Positions 26,244-37,360 of a stretch of 64,000 bases of DNA are shown piece after piece (within the stretch, counting starts at the first letter, position 1; the number at the start of each line of letters is the position of its first letter). The translations under genes were made by a program, and so were the position numbers. The notes beneath the pieces are model-generated. The model made no database searches. It was given only the letters and a program-made list of their open reading frames with translations, and was not told the DNA's origin. The stretch lies in NCBI GenBank assembly GCA_020161145.1, contig JAIUPQ010000001.1, positions 620,001 through 684,000 on the forward strand, written 5' to 3'. The DNA is from Pseudomonadota bacterium. Lineage in GTDB: Bacteria; Pseudomonadota; Gammaproteobacteria; Burkholderiales; Burkholderiaceae_C.

Positions 26244-28928
26244 ATGTCCGTCAAGCCTGACACCGATCCGCAAGAAACCCGTGAATGGCGCGATGCCCTG
26301 GCTGCCGTGGTGGCTGCCGAAGGCCCCGAGCGTGCCCACGCTTTGTTAGAGGCCTTGCTGGACGAGGCGCGCCAGCACCGGGTGGATATGCCGTTCTCGG
26401 CCAACACCGCTTACGTCAACACCATCCGCCCCGAGCAGGAGGCGCGCTCGCCGGGCAACCTGGAGCTGGAAGGGCGGCTGCGGGCCTACATGCGCTGGAA
26501 CGCCATGGCCATGGTGGTCAAGGCCAACCGGCTGGACCCGGCCGATGGCGGCGACCTGGGCGGCCACATCAGCAGCTTTGCCTCGCTGGCCCACATGTTT
26601 GCGGCCGGCTTCAACCACTTCTGGCATGCCGATGACGGCGAGCATGGCGGCGACCTGCTCTACATCCAGGGCCACAGCGCGCCCGGCATCTACGCCCGCG
26701 CCTTTCTGGAAGGCCGGCTGAGCGAGCAGCAGTTGCTGAACTTCCGCCAGGAGGTGGCCGGCAAAGGGCTGTCGAGCTACCCGCACCCCAAGCTGATGCC
26801 CGAGTTCTGGCAGTTCCCCACGGTCAGCATGGGCCTGGGGCCGTTGATGGCCATCTACCAGGCGCGCTTCCTCAAATACCTGCACGCGCGGGGCATCGCC
26901 GACACCAGCAAGCGCAAGGTCTGGGTCTTTTGCGGCGACGGTGAGATGGACGAGCCCGAAAGCCTGGGTGCCATCGGCCTGGCCGCGCGCGAGAACCTCG
27001 ACAACCTGATCTTCGTCATCAACTGCAACCTCCAGCGCCTGGACGGGCCGGTGCGGGGCAACGGCAAGATCATCCAGGAGCTGGAGGGCGAATTCCGCGG
27101 CTCGGGCTGGAACGTCATCAAGCTGATCTGGGGCAGCAGCTGGGATCCGCTGCTGGCCCGCGACACCAGCGGCGCGCTGCGCAAGGTGATGATGGACACG
27201 CTGGACGGCGACTACCAGGCCTTCAAGGCCAACGACGGCGCCTTCGTGCGCAAACGCTTCTTCGAGCGCGACCCCGAGGCCGCCAAGCTGGTGGCCAACA
27301 TGAGCGACGACGACATCTGGGCGTTGCGCCGCGGCGGTCACGACGCGGGCAAGGTCTACGCCGCCTTCCACGCCGCCAACGCTCACCAGGGCCAGCCCAC
27401 GGTGCTGCTGGTCAAGACCGTCAAGGGCTGGGGCATGGGCAAGGCCGGTGAGGGCAAGAACACCGCCCACCAGGCCAAGAAGCTGACGGACGAAGACATC
27501 CGCTACTTCCGCGACCGCTTCAACATCCCCATCCCCGACAGCGAGTTGCCCAGCATCCCGTTTTACAAGCCGGCCGACGACACGCCGGAGATGCAATACC
27601 TGCACGCCCGCCGTCAGGCCCTGGGTGGCTACCTGCCCAAGCGGCGCACCCAGGCCGAGGAGAGCTTCACGGTGCCGGCGCTGGAGACCTTCAAGTCGGT
27701 GCTGGAGCCCACCGCCGAGGGGCGCGAGATCAGCACCACCCAGGCCTTCGTGCGCTTCCTGACCCAACTGCTGCGCGACCAGGCGCTGGGCCCGCGCGTG
27801 GTGCCCATCCTGGTGGACGAGGCGCGCACCTTCGGCATGGAGGGGCTCTTTCGCCAGATCGGCATCTACAACCCCAAGGGCCAGCTCTACACCCCGGTGG
27901 ATAAAGACCAGGTCATGTACTACAAGGAGGACAAGGCCGGTCAGATCCTACAGGAGGGCATCAACGAGGCCGGCGGCATGGCCAGCTGGATTGCGGCCGC
28001 CACCTCGTATGCGACCAACAACCGCATCATGGTGCCGTTCTACATCTACTACTCGATGTTCGGCTTCCAGCGCATTGGCGACCTGGCCTGGGCGGCGGGC
28101 GACATGCAGGCGCGCGGCTTCCTGCTGGGCGGCACCGCCGGGCGCACCACGCTCAACGGCGAGGGCTTGCAGCACGAGGATGGCCACAGCCACATCCTGG
28201 CCGGCACCATTCCCAACTGCGTCAGCTACGACCCCACGTTTGCCCACGAGCTGGCCGTCATCATGCGCGAGGGCCTGCGCCGCATGGTCGAGCAGCAGGA
28301 GAACGTCTTTTACTACCTGACGCTGCTCAACGAGAACTACCCCATGCCCGGCCTCACGCCCGGCAGCGAGGCTGAAATCCTCAAGGGCATGTACCTGCTG
28401 GACAAGGCCCGCGCCTCCGAAGGCCAACCCACGGTCAACCTGTTGGGCAGCGGCACCATCTTGCGCGAGTCCCAGGCCGCACGCGACCTGCTGGCGCTGG
28501 ACTGGGGCGTGGCCGCGCACGTCTGGAGCTGCCCCAGCTTCAACGAGCTGGCGCGCGACGGCCAGGACGCCGAGCGCCACAACCTGCTGCACCCCGAGGC
28601 GCCGCCGCGCCTGTCCTTCGTGGCGCAGCAACTGGCCCGCACCAGCGGCCCGGTGGTGGCGTCCACCGACTACATGAAGGCCTATGCCGAGCAGATCCGG
28701 CCCTTCGTGCCGGCCGGCCGAACCTACAAGGTGCTGGGTACCGACGGCTTTGGCCGCAGCGACTTCCGCAGCGAGCTGCGCAAGCACTTCGAGGTCAACC
28801 GGCACTACATCGTCGTGGCTGCGCTGCACGCGCTGGCCAGCGAGGGCGTGCTGCCGCAGGCCAAGGTCAGTGAGGCGATTGCCAAATACCGCATCGCCGC
28901 CGACAAGATCAACCCGCTGTACGCCTGA
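26244..28928 (+). CDS. aceE: Pyruvate dehydrogenase E1 component (homodimeric)
   Basis: An 894-residue thiamine-diphosphate enzyme that decarboxylates pyruvate and acetylates the lipoyl group of E2. The ThDP/Mg motif is FCGDGEMDEPESLGA to NLIFVINCNLQRLDGPVRGN; GHISSFASLAHMFAAGFNHF and YIQGHSAPGIYAR are the E1-specific blocks. Length matches E. coli AceE (887). AGGAGG at 26232-26237 fixes the ATG at 26244; an in-frame ATG at 26208 would precede the ribosome site. It leads the aceE-aceF-lpdA operon. Confidence 0.96.
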   Translation: MSVKPDTDPQETREWRDALAAVVAAEGPERAHALLEALLDEARQHRVDMPFSANTAYVNTIRPEQEARSPGNLELEGRLRAYMRWNAMAMVVKANRLDPADGGDLGGHISSFASLAHMFAAGFNHFWHADDGEHGGDLLYIQGHSAPGIYARAFLEGRLSEQQLLNFRQEVAGKGLSSYPHPKLMPEFWQFPTVSMGLGPLMAIYQARFLKYLHARGIADTSKRKVWVFCGDGEMDEPESLGAIGLAARENLDNLIFVINCNLQRLDGPVRGNGKIIQELEGEFRGSGWNVIKLIWGSSWDPLLARDTSGALRKVMMDTLDGDYQAFKANDGAFVRKRFFERDPEAAKLVANMSDDDIWALRRGGHDAGKVYAAFHAANAHQGQPTVLLVKTVKGWGMGKAGEGKNTAHQAKKLTDEDIRYFRDRFNIPIPDSELPSIPFYKPADDTPEMQYLHARRQALGGYLPKRRTQAEESFTVPALETFKSVLEPTAEGREISTTQAFVRFLTQLLRDQALGPRVVPILVDEARTFGMEGLFRQIGIYNPKGQLYTPVDKDQVMYYKEDKAGQILQEGINEAGGMASWIAAATSYATNNRIMVPFYIYYSMFGFQRIGDLAWAAGDMQARGFLLGGTAGRTTLNGEGLQHEDGHSHILAGTIPNCVSYDPTFAHELAVIMREGLRRMVEQQENVFYYLTLLNENYPMPGLTPGSEAEILKGMYLLDKARASEGQPTVNLLGSGTILRESQAARDLLALDWGVAAHVWSCPSFNELARDGQDAERHNLLHPEAPPRLSFVAQQLARTSGPVVASTDYMKAYAEQIRPFVPAGRTYKVLGTDGFGRSDFRSELRKHFEVNRHYIVVAALHALASEGVLPQAKVSEAIAKYRIAADKINPLYA

Positions 28929-28942
28929 GGCAGGAGACGAAC

Positions 28943-30238
28943 ATGGCATTGGTGGAAGTCAAAGTCCCCGACATCGGCGACTTCAAGGACGTGGCCGTCA
29001 TCGAGCTGCTGGTCAAGGTGGGCGACGTGGTCAAGGTGGAGCAAAGCCTGATCACCGTCGAGAGCGACAAGGCCAGCATGGAGATCCCCTCCAGCCACGC
29101 CGGCACCATCAAGGAGCTGAAGGTGGCGCTGGGTGACCGGGTGGGCGAGGGCTCGCTGCTGGCGCTGGTGGAGGCGTCCGGCGAGGCCGCTGCGGCCGCG
29201 CCGGCTGCCGCGCCTACGCCAACCCCGGCTGCCGCGCCGGTTGCGGCTCCCGTGGCCGCCCCGGCCCAGGCCGCAGCGCCTGCGCCTGCGCCGGTAGCGA
29301 CAGCGGCTCCTGCGGCCCCGGGTGCCCAGCCCCACGCCTCGCCCAGCGTGCGCAAGTTCGCCCGCGAGCTGGGTGTGCCGCTGGCCGAGGTCAAAGGCAG
29401 TGGTCCCAAAGGCCGTATCACCCAGGAGGACGTGCAGGGCTTCGTCAAGGGCGCGCTGGCCCAGCGCGGCGCGCCGGCTGCAGCCGGCGGCGGTGGGGGC
29501 GAGGCCCTCGGGCTGATCCCCTGGCCGCAGGTGGACTTCGCCAAGTTTGGTCCGGTAGAGGCCAAGCCGCTGTCGCGCATCAAGAAAATCAGCGGCGCCA
29601 ACCTGCACCGCAACTGGGTGCTGATCCCGCACGTCACCAACCACGACGACGCCGACATCACCGACCTGGAAGCCTTCCGCCTGCAACTCAACAAAGAAAA
29701 CGAGAAGGCCGGCATCAAGGTGACCATGCTGGCCTTCATGATCAAGGCGGCCGTGGCGGCGCTGAAGAAATTCCCCGAATTCAACGCCAGCCTCGATGGC
29801 GACCAGCTGGTCTACAAGCAGTACTACCACATCGGCTTTGCGGCCGACACGCCCAACGGCCTGGTCGTGCCCGTCATCAAGAACGCCGACACCAAAGGCA
29901 TTTTCCAGATCAGCCAGGAGATGGGCGAGCTGGCCAAGAAGGCGCGCGACGGCAAGCTGGGGCCGGCCGACATGACCGGGGGCTGCTTCTCCATCAGCAG
30001 CCTGGGCGGCATAGGCGGGCGCTACTTCACGCCCATCATCAACGCGCCCGAGGTGGCCATCATGGGCGTGTGCCGCAGCCAGATCGAGCCCGTGTGGGAC
30101 GGCAAGGCCTTCCAGCCGCGGCTGATGCTGCCGCTGTCGCTGAGCTGGGATCACCGCGTCATCGACGGTGCGGCCGCTGCCCGCTTCAACGTGTATTTCG
30201 CATCGCTGCTGGCGGACTTCCGCCGCATCGCGCTGTAA
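28943..30238 (+). CDS. aceF: Pyruvate dehydrogenase E2, dihydrolipoamide acetyltransferase
   Basis: A 431-residue E2 with a single lipoyl domain (about 1-75; lipoyl lysine in VESDKASMEIPSSH), an Ala/Pro linker, a peripheral subunit-binding domain (about 132-168; SPSVRKFARELGVPLAEVKG) and a catalytic domain ending LSWDHRVIDGAAAARF with the active-site histidine. E. coli AceF has three lipoyl domains, so this is the short betaproteobacterial form; a second lipoyl domain is carried by the following E3. Its lipoyl-coding stretch shares 67 identical bases with that of lpdA. Confidence 0.95.
   Translation: MALVEVKVPDIGDFKDVAVIELLVKVGDVVKVEQSLITVESDKASMEIPSSHAGTIKELKVALGDRVGEGSLLALVEASGEAAAAAPAAAPTPTPAAAPVAAPVAAPAQAAAPAPAPVATAAPAAPGAQPHASPSVRKFARELGVPLAEVKGSGPKGRITQEDVQGFVKGALAQRGAPAAAGGGGGEALGLIPWPQVDFAKFGPVEAKPLSRIKKISGANLHRNWVLIPHVTNHDDADITDLEAFRLQLNKENEKAGIKVTMLAFMIKAAVAALKKFPEFNASLDGDQLVYKQYYHIGFAADTPNGLVVPVIKNADTKGIFQISQEMGELAKKARDGKLGPADMTGGCFSISSLGGIGGRYFTPIINAPEVAIMGVCRSQIEPVWDGKAFQPRLMLPLSLSWDHRVIDGAAAARFNVYFASLLADFRRIAL
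29045..29111 (+). repeat. 67-bp identical direct repeat, copy 1 (aceF lipoyl domain)
   Basis: Bases 29045-29111 are identical to 30353-30419. They encode the lipoylated hairpin of the E2 lipoyl domain. The wider regions (about 28955-29127 and 30263-30435) are also close in sequence. Confidence 0.85.
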
Positions 30239-30250
30239 CCGGAGCCCGAC

Positions 30251-32053
<1,803 letters not shown>

Positions 32054-32086
32054 GGGGTGGGGTGCCCCGTTGTCGAATGGCGCCTT

Positions 32087-32111
32087 GGGCGGTGGTGGGC
32101 TAACACCGCCC
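32087..32111 (+). terminator. GC-rich hairpin after the PDH operon
   Basis: An 8-bp perfect stem GGGCGGTG/CACCGCCC with a 9-nt loop, 34 bp after the lpdA stop. No T-run follows, so it may be a Rho-assisted stop or an mRNA 3'-end protector rather than a classic terminator. Confidence 0.35.
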
Positions 32112-32161
32112 CGTGGGCTCGCCTAAAGGCAAATGGGATTGCACACACGAGACCTCAACGT

Positions 32162-32662
32162 ATGCGCTGGTCACGTCTGATCGCTGTGGTCGGCGTCGCA
32201 GCCGGTACAGGCTTTGCTTCCTATGACGAGGGCGCCAACCTCCTCGCTGCCTGCGAGCCGTTCGGCCTCGACTGGTATGTTCGGGTGTTTGTGTTGGGGC
32301 TGCTCACCCTGACATACGCGGGCGTGCTGAGTGCGGGGGCTTTCCTCATTCTTCGTTGCACCGGCCGCCGCCGAGGGTTTTTTGGCTCAATGGTGGAAAT
32401 GGTCATCACCATTGCAGTTGCCTTGATGGTTGGTTTTGGTATGGCTATCGCTGACCCCGTGATCAGTTACGTCGTTGCGGCCGCGTGTACGCAGGCGTTT
32501 GCCTGTACGGGCTCAGAAATCCTTGGCAGTTTTCGATCGGCTATCAATGTGGCGGCAAATTGGCCCAACACGCCGGTTGCCGGGTTCATGGTCACACTCT
32601 TTGTCGTGGGTGCGTTCGTCGTCCAAGACGTGCTGCTGCGGGAGTCGGCTGGTGGACGATAA
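32162..32662 (+). CDS. Hypothetical four-helix membrane protein
   Basis: A 166-residue protein not recognised as any family. Four hydrophobic segments are visible (about 5-22, 35-60, 71-103, 136-158), with the second pair separated by a Cys-containing loop (ACTQAFACTG). The start MRWSRLIAVVGVAAGTGFAS is hydrophobic and could serve as the first helix or a signal anchor. Base composition is visibly less GC-rich than the flanking genes and codon choice is looser, pointing to a later arrival. It is followed by a gene remnant, so the 32054-32829 stretch looks like an insertion between lpdA and the Nudix gene. Confidence 0.6.
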   Translation: MRWSRLIAVVGVAAGTGFASYDEGANLLAACEPFGLDWYVRVFVLGLLTLTYAGVLSAGAFLILRCTGRRRGFFGSMVEMVITIAVALMVGFGMAIADPVISYVVAAACTQAFACTGSEILGSFRSAINVAANWPNTPVAGFMVTLFVVGAFVVQDVLLRESAGGR

Positions 32663-32750
32663 AACGGCGAAATTTCCCGCGTGATGAACTCTATCGAAGC
32701 GGTTGGTTGTCGCTCCTTGATTGCGGCTCGTGAGCGTAAGAGCACCTTCC

Positions 32751-32820
32751 ATGAAACACCTGACCGCCGCTCTGCTGACCATCGACGGCATCATCCACTT
32801 GCTGCCGCTGGGCGGACGCC
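32751..32820 (+). pseudogene. N-terminal fragment of a small membrane protein gene
   Basis: The peptide MKHLTAALLTIDGIIHLLPL resembles the first helix of small four-TM proteins of the type often annotated as 'phosphopantetheine adenylyltransferase' (MKxLxxxLLxIxGxIHLLPL). After about 22 codons the hydrophobic pattern stops and the frame runs on as an out-of-frame shadow of the Nudix gene. The rest of the gene is missing. Confidence 0.4.
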
Positions 32821-32829
32821 AATGCTGCC

Positions 32830-33531
32830 ATGACCCGACCCCTGATTCTCGACCCCGAAACCGTGCCCGTGGTGCCAGCGCCGCCGCTGGGGCCGGCGCT
32901 GGCCCCGGCGCGGCTGGATCCGGACTCGCTGCGCGAGCGGCTGCGGCAGAAGCGAATGCCCCGCACGCTGCGGCCCGGCGATGGGCTGCTGGGGCCAACG
33001 GGAGTGTGGACACCGGCTGCCGTGCTGGTGCCGCTGGTACCCCGACCGGATGGGTTGCAGGTGCTGCTGACGCGCCGCGCGGCCCACCTCGCCAAGCACC
33101 CGGGGCAGATTGCCTTCCCGGGTGGCCGCAGCGACCCGGGCGACGCCGACGCGGTGGCCACGGCGCTGCGCGAGGCGCAGGAGGAGATCGGTCTGGCGCC
33201 CGCGTCGGTGGAGGTGCTGGGCAGCCTGCCGGCCTATCACACGGTCACCGGCTATGCGGTGACACCGGTGGTGGGGCTGGTGAGCGACCCCAAGCTGGTG
33301 TTGCATGCGGGTGAGGTGGACGAGGCCTTCGAGGTGCCGCTGGCGTTTTTGATGGACCCGGCCAACCACCGCCGCCATCTGTGGACGCAAGGCGGCGTGA
33401 CGCGCGACTACCACTCCATGCCCTGGACGCCGCCTGCCGGCGCGGCCGACAAAGGGCCCGAGGCCTACTTCATCTGGGGCGCTACGGCGGCCATGTTGCG
33501 CAACCTCTATCTGGTGTTGCAAGACCAGTAG
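32830..33531 (+). CDS. CoA pyrophosphatase-type Nudix hydrolase
   Basis: A 233-residue Nudix protein. The Nudix box reads GGRSDPGDADAVATALREAQ-EEIGL, with the catalytic REAQEE core. The segment before it, LLTRRAAHLAKHPGQIAFPG, matches the UPF0035/CoA pyrophosphatase signature (NudL, PCD1). It should cleave CoA or its derivatives to 4'-phosphopantetheine and 3',5'-ADP. No Shine-Dalgarno is obvious; the ATG lies 79 bp after the start of the gene remnant. Downstream is the CobD/CbiB-family gene, a pairing known in Burkholderiales. Confidence 0.88.
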   Translation: MTRPLILDPETVPVVPAPPLGPALAPARLDPDSLRERLRQKRMPRTLRPGDGLLGPTGVWTPAAVLVPLVPRPDGLQVLLTRRAAHLAKHPGQIAFPGGRSDPGDADAVATALREAQEEIGLAPASVEVLGSLPAYHTVTGYAVTPVVGLVSDPKLVLHAGEVDEAFEVPLAFLMDPANHRRHLWTQGGVTRDYHSMPWTPPAGAADKGPEAYFIWGATAAMLRNLYLVLQDQ

Positions 33532-33532
33532 C

Positions 33533-33538
33533 TATCAT
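33533..33538 (+). promoter_or_regulatory. Candidate -10 element for the CobD/CbiB-like gene (leaderless start)
   Basis: AGC-TATCAT, ending 6 nt before the ATG at 33545. The expected transcription start coincides with the A of the start codon, predicting a leaderless mRNA. There is no room for a Shine-Dalgarno. No clear -35. Confidence 0.4.
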
Positions 33539-33544
33539 CTGGCG

Positions 33545-34528
33545 ATGAGTTTCTTTGCCGTCCTGTTGGCCTTGCTGCTGGAGCAGGTCAAGCCGCTGCC
33601 GCGTGACAACTGGGTGCATGAGTTGATGACCCGCTGGATGGCGTGGTGCGGGCGCAGCTTCGACGCCGGCACGCCGCTGCATGCGCGCATCGTCTGGGTG
33701 GTGTCGGTGCTGGGGCCCACGCTGCTGTGCGTGGGGCTGCACCTGCTGCTGGCTCATTTCAGTTTTCTGCTGGCGCTGGCCTTCAGCGTGCTGGTGCTGT
33801 ACCTGACGCTGGGGTTTCGCCAGTTCAGCCACTATTTCACCGACATCCGCCAGGCGCTGGAGCGCGGTGAGGAAGACGATGCGCGCACGCTGCTGACGCA
33901 GTGGCTGCATCTGGACGCCAGCGAGTTGCCTCGCACCGAGTTGCTGCGCCACGTGATTGAGCATGCGCTGCTGGCAGCGCACCGGCATGTGTTTGGGGTC
34001 TTCTTCTGGTTCGTGGTGCTGGCGGCCGCAGGCCTGGGGCCGGCCGGTGCGGTGTTCTACCGCATGGCCGAGTTCGCCAGCCGCTACTGGGCGTTTCGCA
34101 ACCGGCGCCTGGGCGTGGTGGTGCACGAACAGCTGTGCGCGCTGTCGCTGCGGCTGTTTGCGCTGATCGACCATGTGCCGGCACGGCTGACGGCGTTCGG
34201 TTTTGCCGTGGTGGGCAACTTCGAGGATGCGGTGGCCGGCTGGCGCCGCGATGCGGCGCTGTGGGCACATGCCAACGAGGGCATCATCCTGGCCGCTGCG
34301 GCCGGGGCCGAGGGCATTCGCCTGGGCGGCGAGGCGGCGCCGGGCGTTACCCCCGACCGCTCCCAGACGCTGAACAGCAGCGGCGCGGCGACGGCCGCGT
34401 TTGGCTACACGCCTGGCGACGAGCCGCAACTGGGCCATCTGGGCCGGGTGGCGGGGCTGGTCTGGCGCTCGATGGTGCTGTGGATGCTGCTGCTGGCGCT
34501 GCTCAAGATCGCCAACCTGCTGGGCTGA
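33545..34528 (+). CDS. CobD/CbiB family membrane protein
   Basis: A 327-residue protein with three or four hydrophobic segments near residues 55-95, 150-170 and 305-325. The sequence fits the Burkholderiales CobD/CbiB-family group (FGYTPGDEPQLGHLGRVAGL near the end, FSHYFTDIRQALERG in the middle). True CbiB joins aminopropanol to cobyric acid; no cobalamin gene is adjacent, and this branch resembles AmpE-type proteins, so a B12 role is doubtful. It ends 8 bp before the convergent rsgA. Confidence 0.75.
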   Translation: MSFFAVLLALLLEQVKPLPRDNWVHELMTRWMAWCGRSFDAGTPLHARIVWVVSVLGPTLLCVGLHLLLAHFSFLLALAFSVLVLYLTLGFRQFSHYFTDIRQALERGEEDDARTLLTQWLHLDASELPRTELLRHVIEHALLAAHRHVFGVFFWFVVLAAAGLGPAGAVFYRMAEFASRYWAFRNRRLGVVVHEQLCALSLRLFALIDHVPARLTAFGFAVVGNFEDAVAGWRRDAALWAHANEGIILAAAAGAEGIRLGGEAAPGVTPDRSQTLNSSGAATAAFGYTPGDEPQLGHLGRVAGLVWRSMVLWMLLLALLKIANLLG

Positions 34529-34536
34529 GGGGGCCC

Positions 34537-35442
34537 TCAGCCCTTGCGCTGGCCGGCTTCCAATTCGGCCCAGAGCTGCTCGTAGATGCGCAGCCGCACC
34601 GGGCTGATGGCCCCAGCTGCGGCGGCGGCCCGCACGCCGCAGCCGGGTTCGTGGCGATGGCTGCAATTGGCGAAGCGGCAGGCGCCCAGGTGGGCGGCCA
34701 GATCGGGCATGCGCAGCGCCAGTTCGGTGGGCGCGATATGCATCAGGCCAAACTCCTGGAATCCAGGCGAGTCCAGCAGGGCGCTGGTCTTGGCGGCGCC
34801 GTCCAGCCAGTACCAGCGCGTGCTGGTGGTGGTGTGGCGGCCGGCGGCCAGCGCGGTGGAAATCTCGCCCACGGCGGCGGCGGCGCTTGGCACCAGCAGG
34901 TTGACCAGGCTGCTCTTGCCCATGCCGCTGGCGCCCAGCACCAGGGTGATGCGGCCCACCAACAGCGGCGTCAGCAGCGCCACCGCGGCTTCGGGCTGGC
35001 GTTTGATCGAGACCTCGACCACCGGGTAGCCCATGGCGGCGTAGGGTGCCAGCTTGGCCCGCGCGGCCTCGGCGCTGGGCAGGTCGGTCTTGTTCAGCAG
35101 CAGCGTGGCGGCAATGCCTGCGTCTTCGGCGGCAATCAGCGCGCGCGTCAGCTGCGCCTCGCTGAACATGGGCTCGCCGGCCAGCACGATGAGCAACTGA
35201 TCGAGGTTGGCGGCGAACGACTTGCTGCGCCACAGGTCTTGCCGCATCAGCAGGTTGCGCCGGGGCAGCACGGCGTCGATCACGGCCTCGTCGCCGGCGC
35301 GCTGCCAGCGCACGTGGTCACCCACCACGGCGGCCAGCTTCTTGCCGCGCGGGTGGGCCAGCAGGGTGCGACCGTCCGCGCATTCGATGAGCACGTGGCG
35401 GCCATGGGCCGAGGTGACCAGTGCCGTGGCGTCGTCGCTCAT
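34537..35442 (-). CDS. rsgA: Small ribosomal subunit biogenesis GTPase RsgA
   Basis: A 301-residue circularly permuted GTPase that helps mature the 30S subunit. An OB-fold comes first; then G4 (LNKTDLP, about residue 116) precedes G1 (GASGMGKSSLVN, about 169-180) and G3 (DSPGFQEFGL), the permuted order diagnostic of RsgA. A C-terminal zinc finger follows (CRFANCSHRHEPGCGVRAA). Its ATG overlaps the stop of the upstream M48 peptidase gene (ATGA). Confidence 0.94.
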   Translation of the reverse strand: MSDDATALVTSAHGRHVLIECADGRTLLAHPRGKKLAAVVGDHVRWQRAGDEAVIDAVLPRRNLLMRQDLWRSKSFAANLDQLLIVLAGEPMFSEAQLTRALIAAEDAGIAATLLLNKTDLPSAEAARAKLAPYAAMGYPVVEVSIKRQPEAAVALLTPLLVGRITLVLGASGMGKSSLVNLLVPSAAAAVGEISTALAAGRHTTTSTRWYWLDGAAKTSALLDSPGFQEFGLMHIAPTELALRMPDLAAHLGACRFANCSHRHEPGCGVRAAAAAGAISPVRLRIYEQLWAELEAGQRKG

Positions 35443-36701
35443 GCCGGCAACGCCGCCAGCCGCTGCGCCGCAGGTGGATGCGAGTAGTGCCAGCGCACGT
35501 ACTGCGGGTCTGGGGTCAGGGTGGCGGCGTTGTCCTCGTAGAGCTTGAGCAGTGCGCTGCGCAGGGCGCGGCCGTCGGCGTGCGCACTGGCGTAGGCGTC
35601 GGCCTCAAACTCTGCGCGGCGCGAGTCGAAGGCCAGCAGCGGCGCCACGAAGAACAGCAGTGGCGGCGTGGCCAGCATGAACAGCAGCAGCGCCAGCGCG
35701 TCGTTGGGCACCATCAGGTTGGGCTTGACGCCCAGCCCCAGGTAAAAGCCCGGTTGCTGGGCCAGCCAGCCCAGCAGCGCCAGGCCGGCCAGCAGCACCA
35801 CCACCATCACCACCAGGCGCCGCCGCACGTGGCGGTGGTGGAAGTGCCCCAGCTCGTGCGCCAGCACGGCCTCCACCTCGGCCGGTGCCAGCTTGGCCAG
35901 CAAGGTGTCGAAGAAGACGACGCGCTTGACGCGGCCCAGGCCGGTGAAATACGCGTTGCCATGGGCCGAGCGGCGGCTGCCGTCCATCACGAACAGGCCG
36001 CCCGAGCGAAAACCGCAGCGCTGCATCAAGGCAGCCACCCGCTCCACCAGTGCCGTGTCGGCCAGCGGCGTGAAGCGATTGAACAGCGGCGCGATCCAGG
36101 TGGGCACCACCACCTGCATCAGCAGCATGAAGGCCACCAGCAGGACCCAGGCGTAGAGCCACCACCAGCCGCCGCTGGCCTGCATCAGCCACAGCAAGGC
36201 AGCCACCAGCGGCGTGGCCACGGCCAGGGTCACCAGCGTGCCCATCAGCGTGTCTTTCAGGTACAGCGCCCACGTCATGCGGTTGAAGCCAAAGCGCTGT
36301 TCCAGCACAAAGGTGCGCCACAGCGACAGCGGCGCGTCCAGCAGCGCGCTGATGGCGCTGAAGGCCCCCAGCAGCGCCAGCTGGTAAGCCATGGCGCCCC
36401 AGCGCGGGACGACGGCCTCGCGCAGCCAGCTGTTGAGGGCGTCCAGCCCGCCCAACAGCGTCCAGCCCAGCAGCACGGCGGTGGCCATGGCCTCGGCCAG
36501 CAGGCCCAGACGCAGCTTGGCCAGCGTGTAGTCGGCCGCACGCTGGTGGGCGGTCAGGCCGATGACGCCATCGAACGGCGCCGGTACGGCGCTGCGGTGG
36601 GCGTGCACGTGGCGCGCCTGGCGGTTCATCAACCAGTACTTGACAAGCAGCGAAGCCAGCAGGGCGGCACAAAATATCCAGGTCACGGCGTCGGCGGGCA
36701 T
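35439..36701 (-). CDS. M48 family membrane metallopeptidase (Ste24/CAAX protease-like)
   Basis: A 420-residue integral membrane zinc protease. The active site HELGH lies near residue 279 in [15 protein letters not shown], with the third ligand in EFEADAYAS. About six to seven hydrophobic helices surround it, and the order (N-terminal helices, M48 domain with two internal helices) matches Ste24-type proteases. It probably degrades or processes membrane proteins. ATG 36701 ([20 protein letters not shown]) starts with the first helix; an upstream start at 36827 would overlap orn and is rejected. Confidence 0.9.
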   Translation of the reverse strand: MPADAVTWIFCAALLASLLVKYWLMNRQARHVHAHRSAVPAPFDGVIGLTAHQRAADYTLAKLRLGLLAEAMATAVLLGWTLLGGLDALNSWLREAVVPRWGAMAYQLALLGAFSAISALLDAPLSLWRTFVLEQRFGFNRMTWALYLKDTLMGTLVTLAVATPLVAALLWLMQASGGWWWLYAWVLLVAFMLLMQVVVPTWIAPLFNRFTPLADTALVERVAALMQRCGFRSGGLFVMDGSRRSAHGNAYFTGLGRVKRVVFFDTLLAKLAPAEVEAVLAHELGHFHHRHVRRRLVVMVVVLLAGLALLGWLAQQPGFYLGLGVKPNLMVPNDALALLLFMLATPPLLFFVAPLLAFDSRRAEFEADAYASAHADGRALRSALLKLYEDNAATLTPDPQYVRWHYSHPPAAQRLAALPA

Positions 36702-36760
36702 TCGGTCAGTGTAACGAGTGGGGTCACAATCAACGGCTGCCTTCAACGCCTGTGCCCACC

Positions 36761-37336
36761 ATGACCGAGCTTGCCAAGAACGAACACAACCTGATCTGGA
36801 TCGACCTGGAGATGACCGGCCTGGCACCGCTGACCGACCGCATCATCGAGGTGGCCGTGGTGGTCACCGATGCGCAATTGACACAGCGCGTGGAGGGTCC
36901 GGTGCTGGCCTTGCACCAAAGCGACGCCGTGCTGGACGGCATGGATGCCTGGAACAAGGGCACCCACGGCCGCAGCGGCCTGATCGACCGCGTCAAGGCC
37001 AGCACCGTGGACGAGGCCGAGGCCGAGCGTCAGGTGGTGGCGTTTCTGAAGCAGTATGTGCCCAGCGGCAAAAGCCCCATGTGCGGCAACTCCATCTGCC
37101 AGGACCGGCGTTTTCTGGCCGCCACCATGCCGGCGCTGGAGGCGTTTTTCCACTACCGCAATCTCGATGTCTCCACGCTCAAAGAGCTGGCGCGGCGCTG
37201 GAATCCCAAGGTGATGGAGGGTTTCAAGAAGGCGCAAAAGCACACGGCGCTGGCCGACATCCACGAATCCATCGACGAATTGCTGCACTATCGCAGCCAT
37301 TTCCTGCGCACTGCGCCGCCAGGCGAGGGGGTATAA
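36761..37336 (+). CDS. orn: Oligoribonuclease
   Basis: A 191-residue DEDDh exonuclease that degrades 2-5-nt RNA and the dinucleotide pGpG from c-di-GMP turnover. Motifs: [10 protein letters not shown] (Exo I), [12 protein letters not shown] (Exo II), [11 protein letters not shown] (Exo III with His and Asp). ATG 36761 gives [18 protein letters not shown], as in relatives; a GTG at 36752 is in frame. It is divergent from the M48 gene (59 bp) and is followed at 24 bp by a degenerate c-di-GMP receptor gene. Confidence 0.95.
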   Translation: MTELAKNEHNLIWIDLEMTGLAPLTDRIIEVAVVVTDAQLTQRVEGPVLALHQSDAVLDGMDAWNKGTHGRSGLIDRVKASTVDEAEAERQVVAFLKQYVPSGKSPMCGNSICQDRRFLAATMPALEAFFHYRNLDVSTLKELARRWNPKVMEGFKKAQKHTALADIHESIDELLHYRSHFLRTAPPGEGV

Positions 37337-37360
37337 AGCGGGGCGAAAGGGGAGGGCGCG

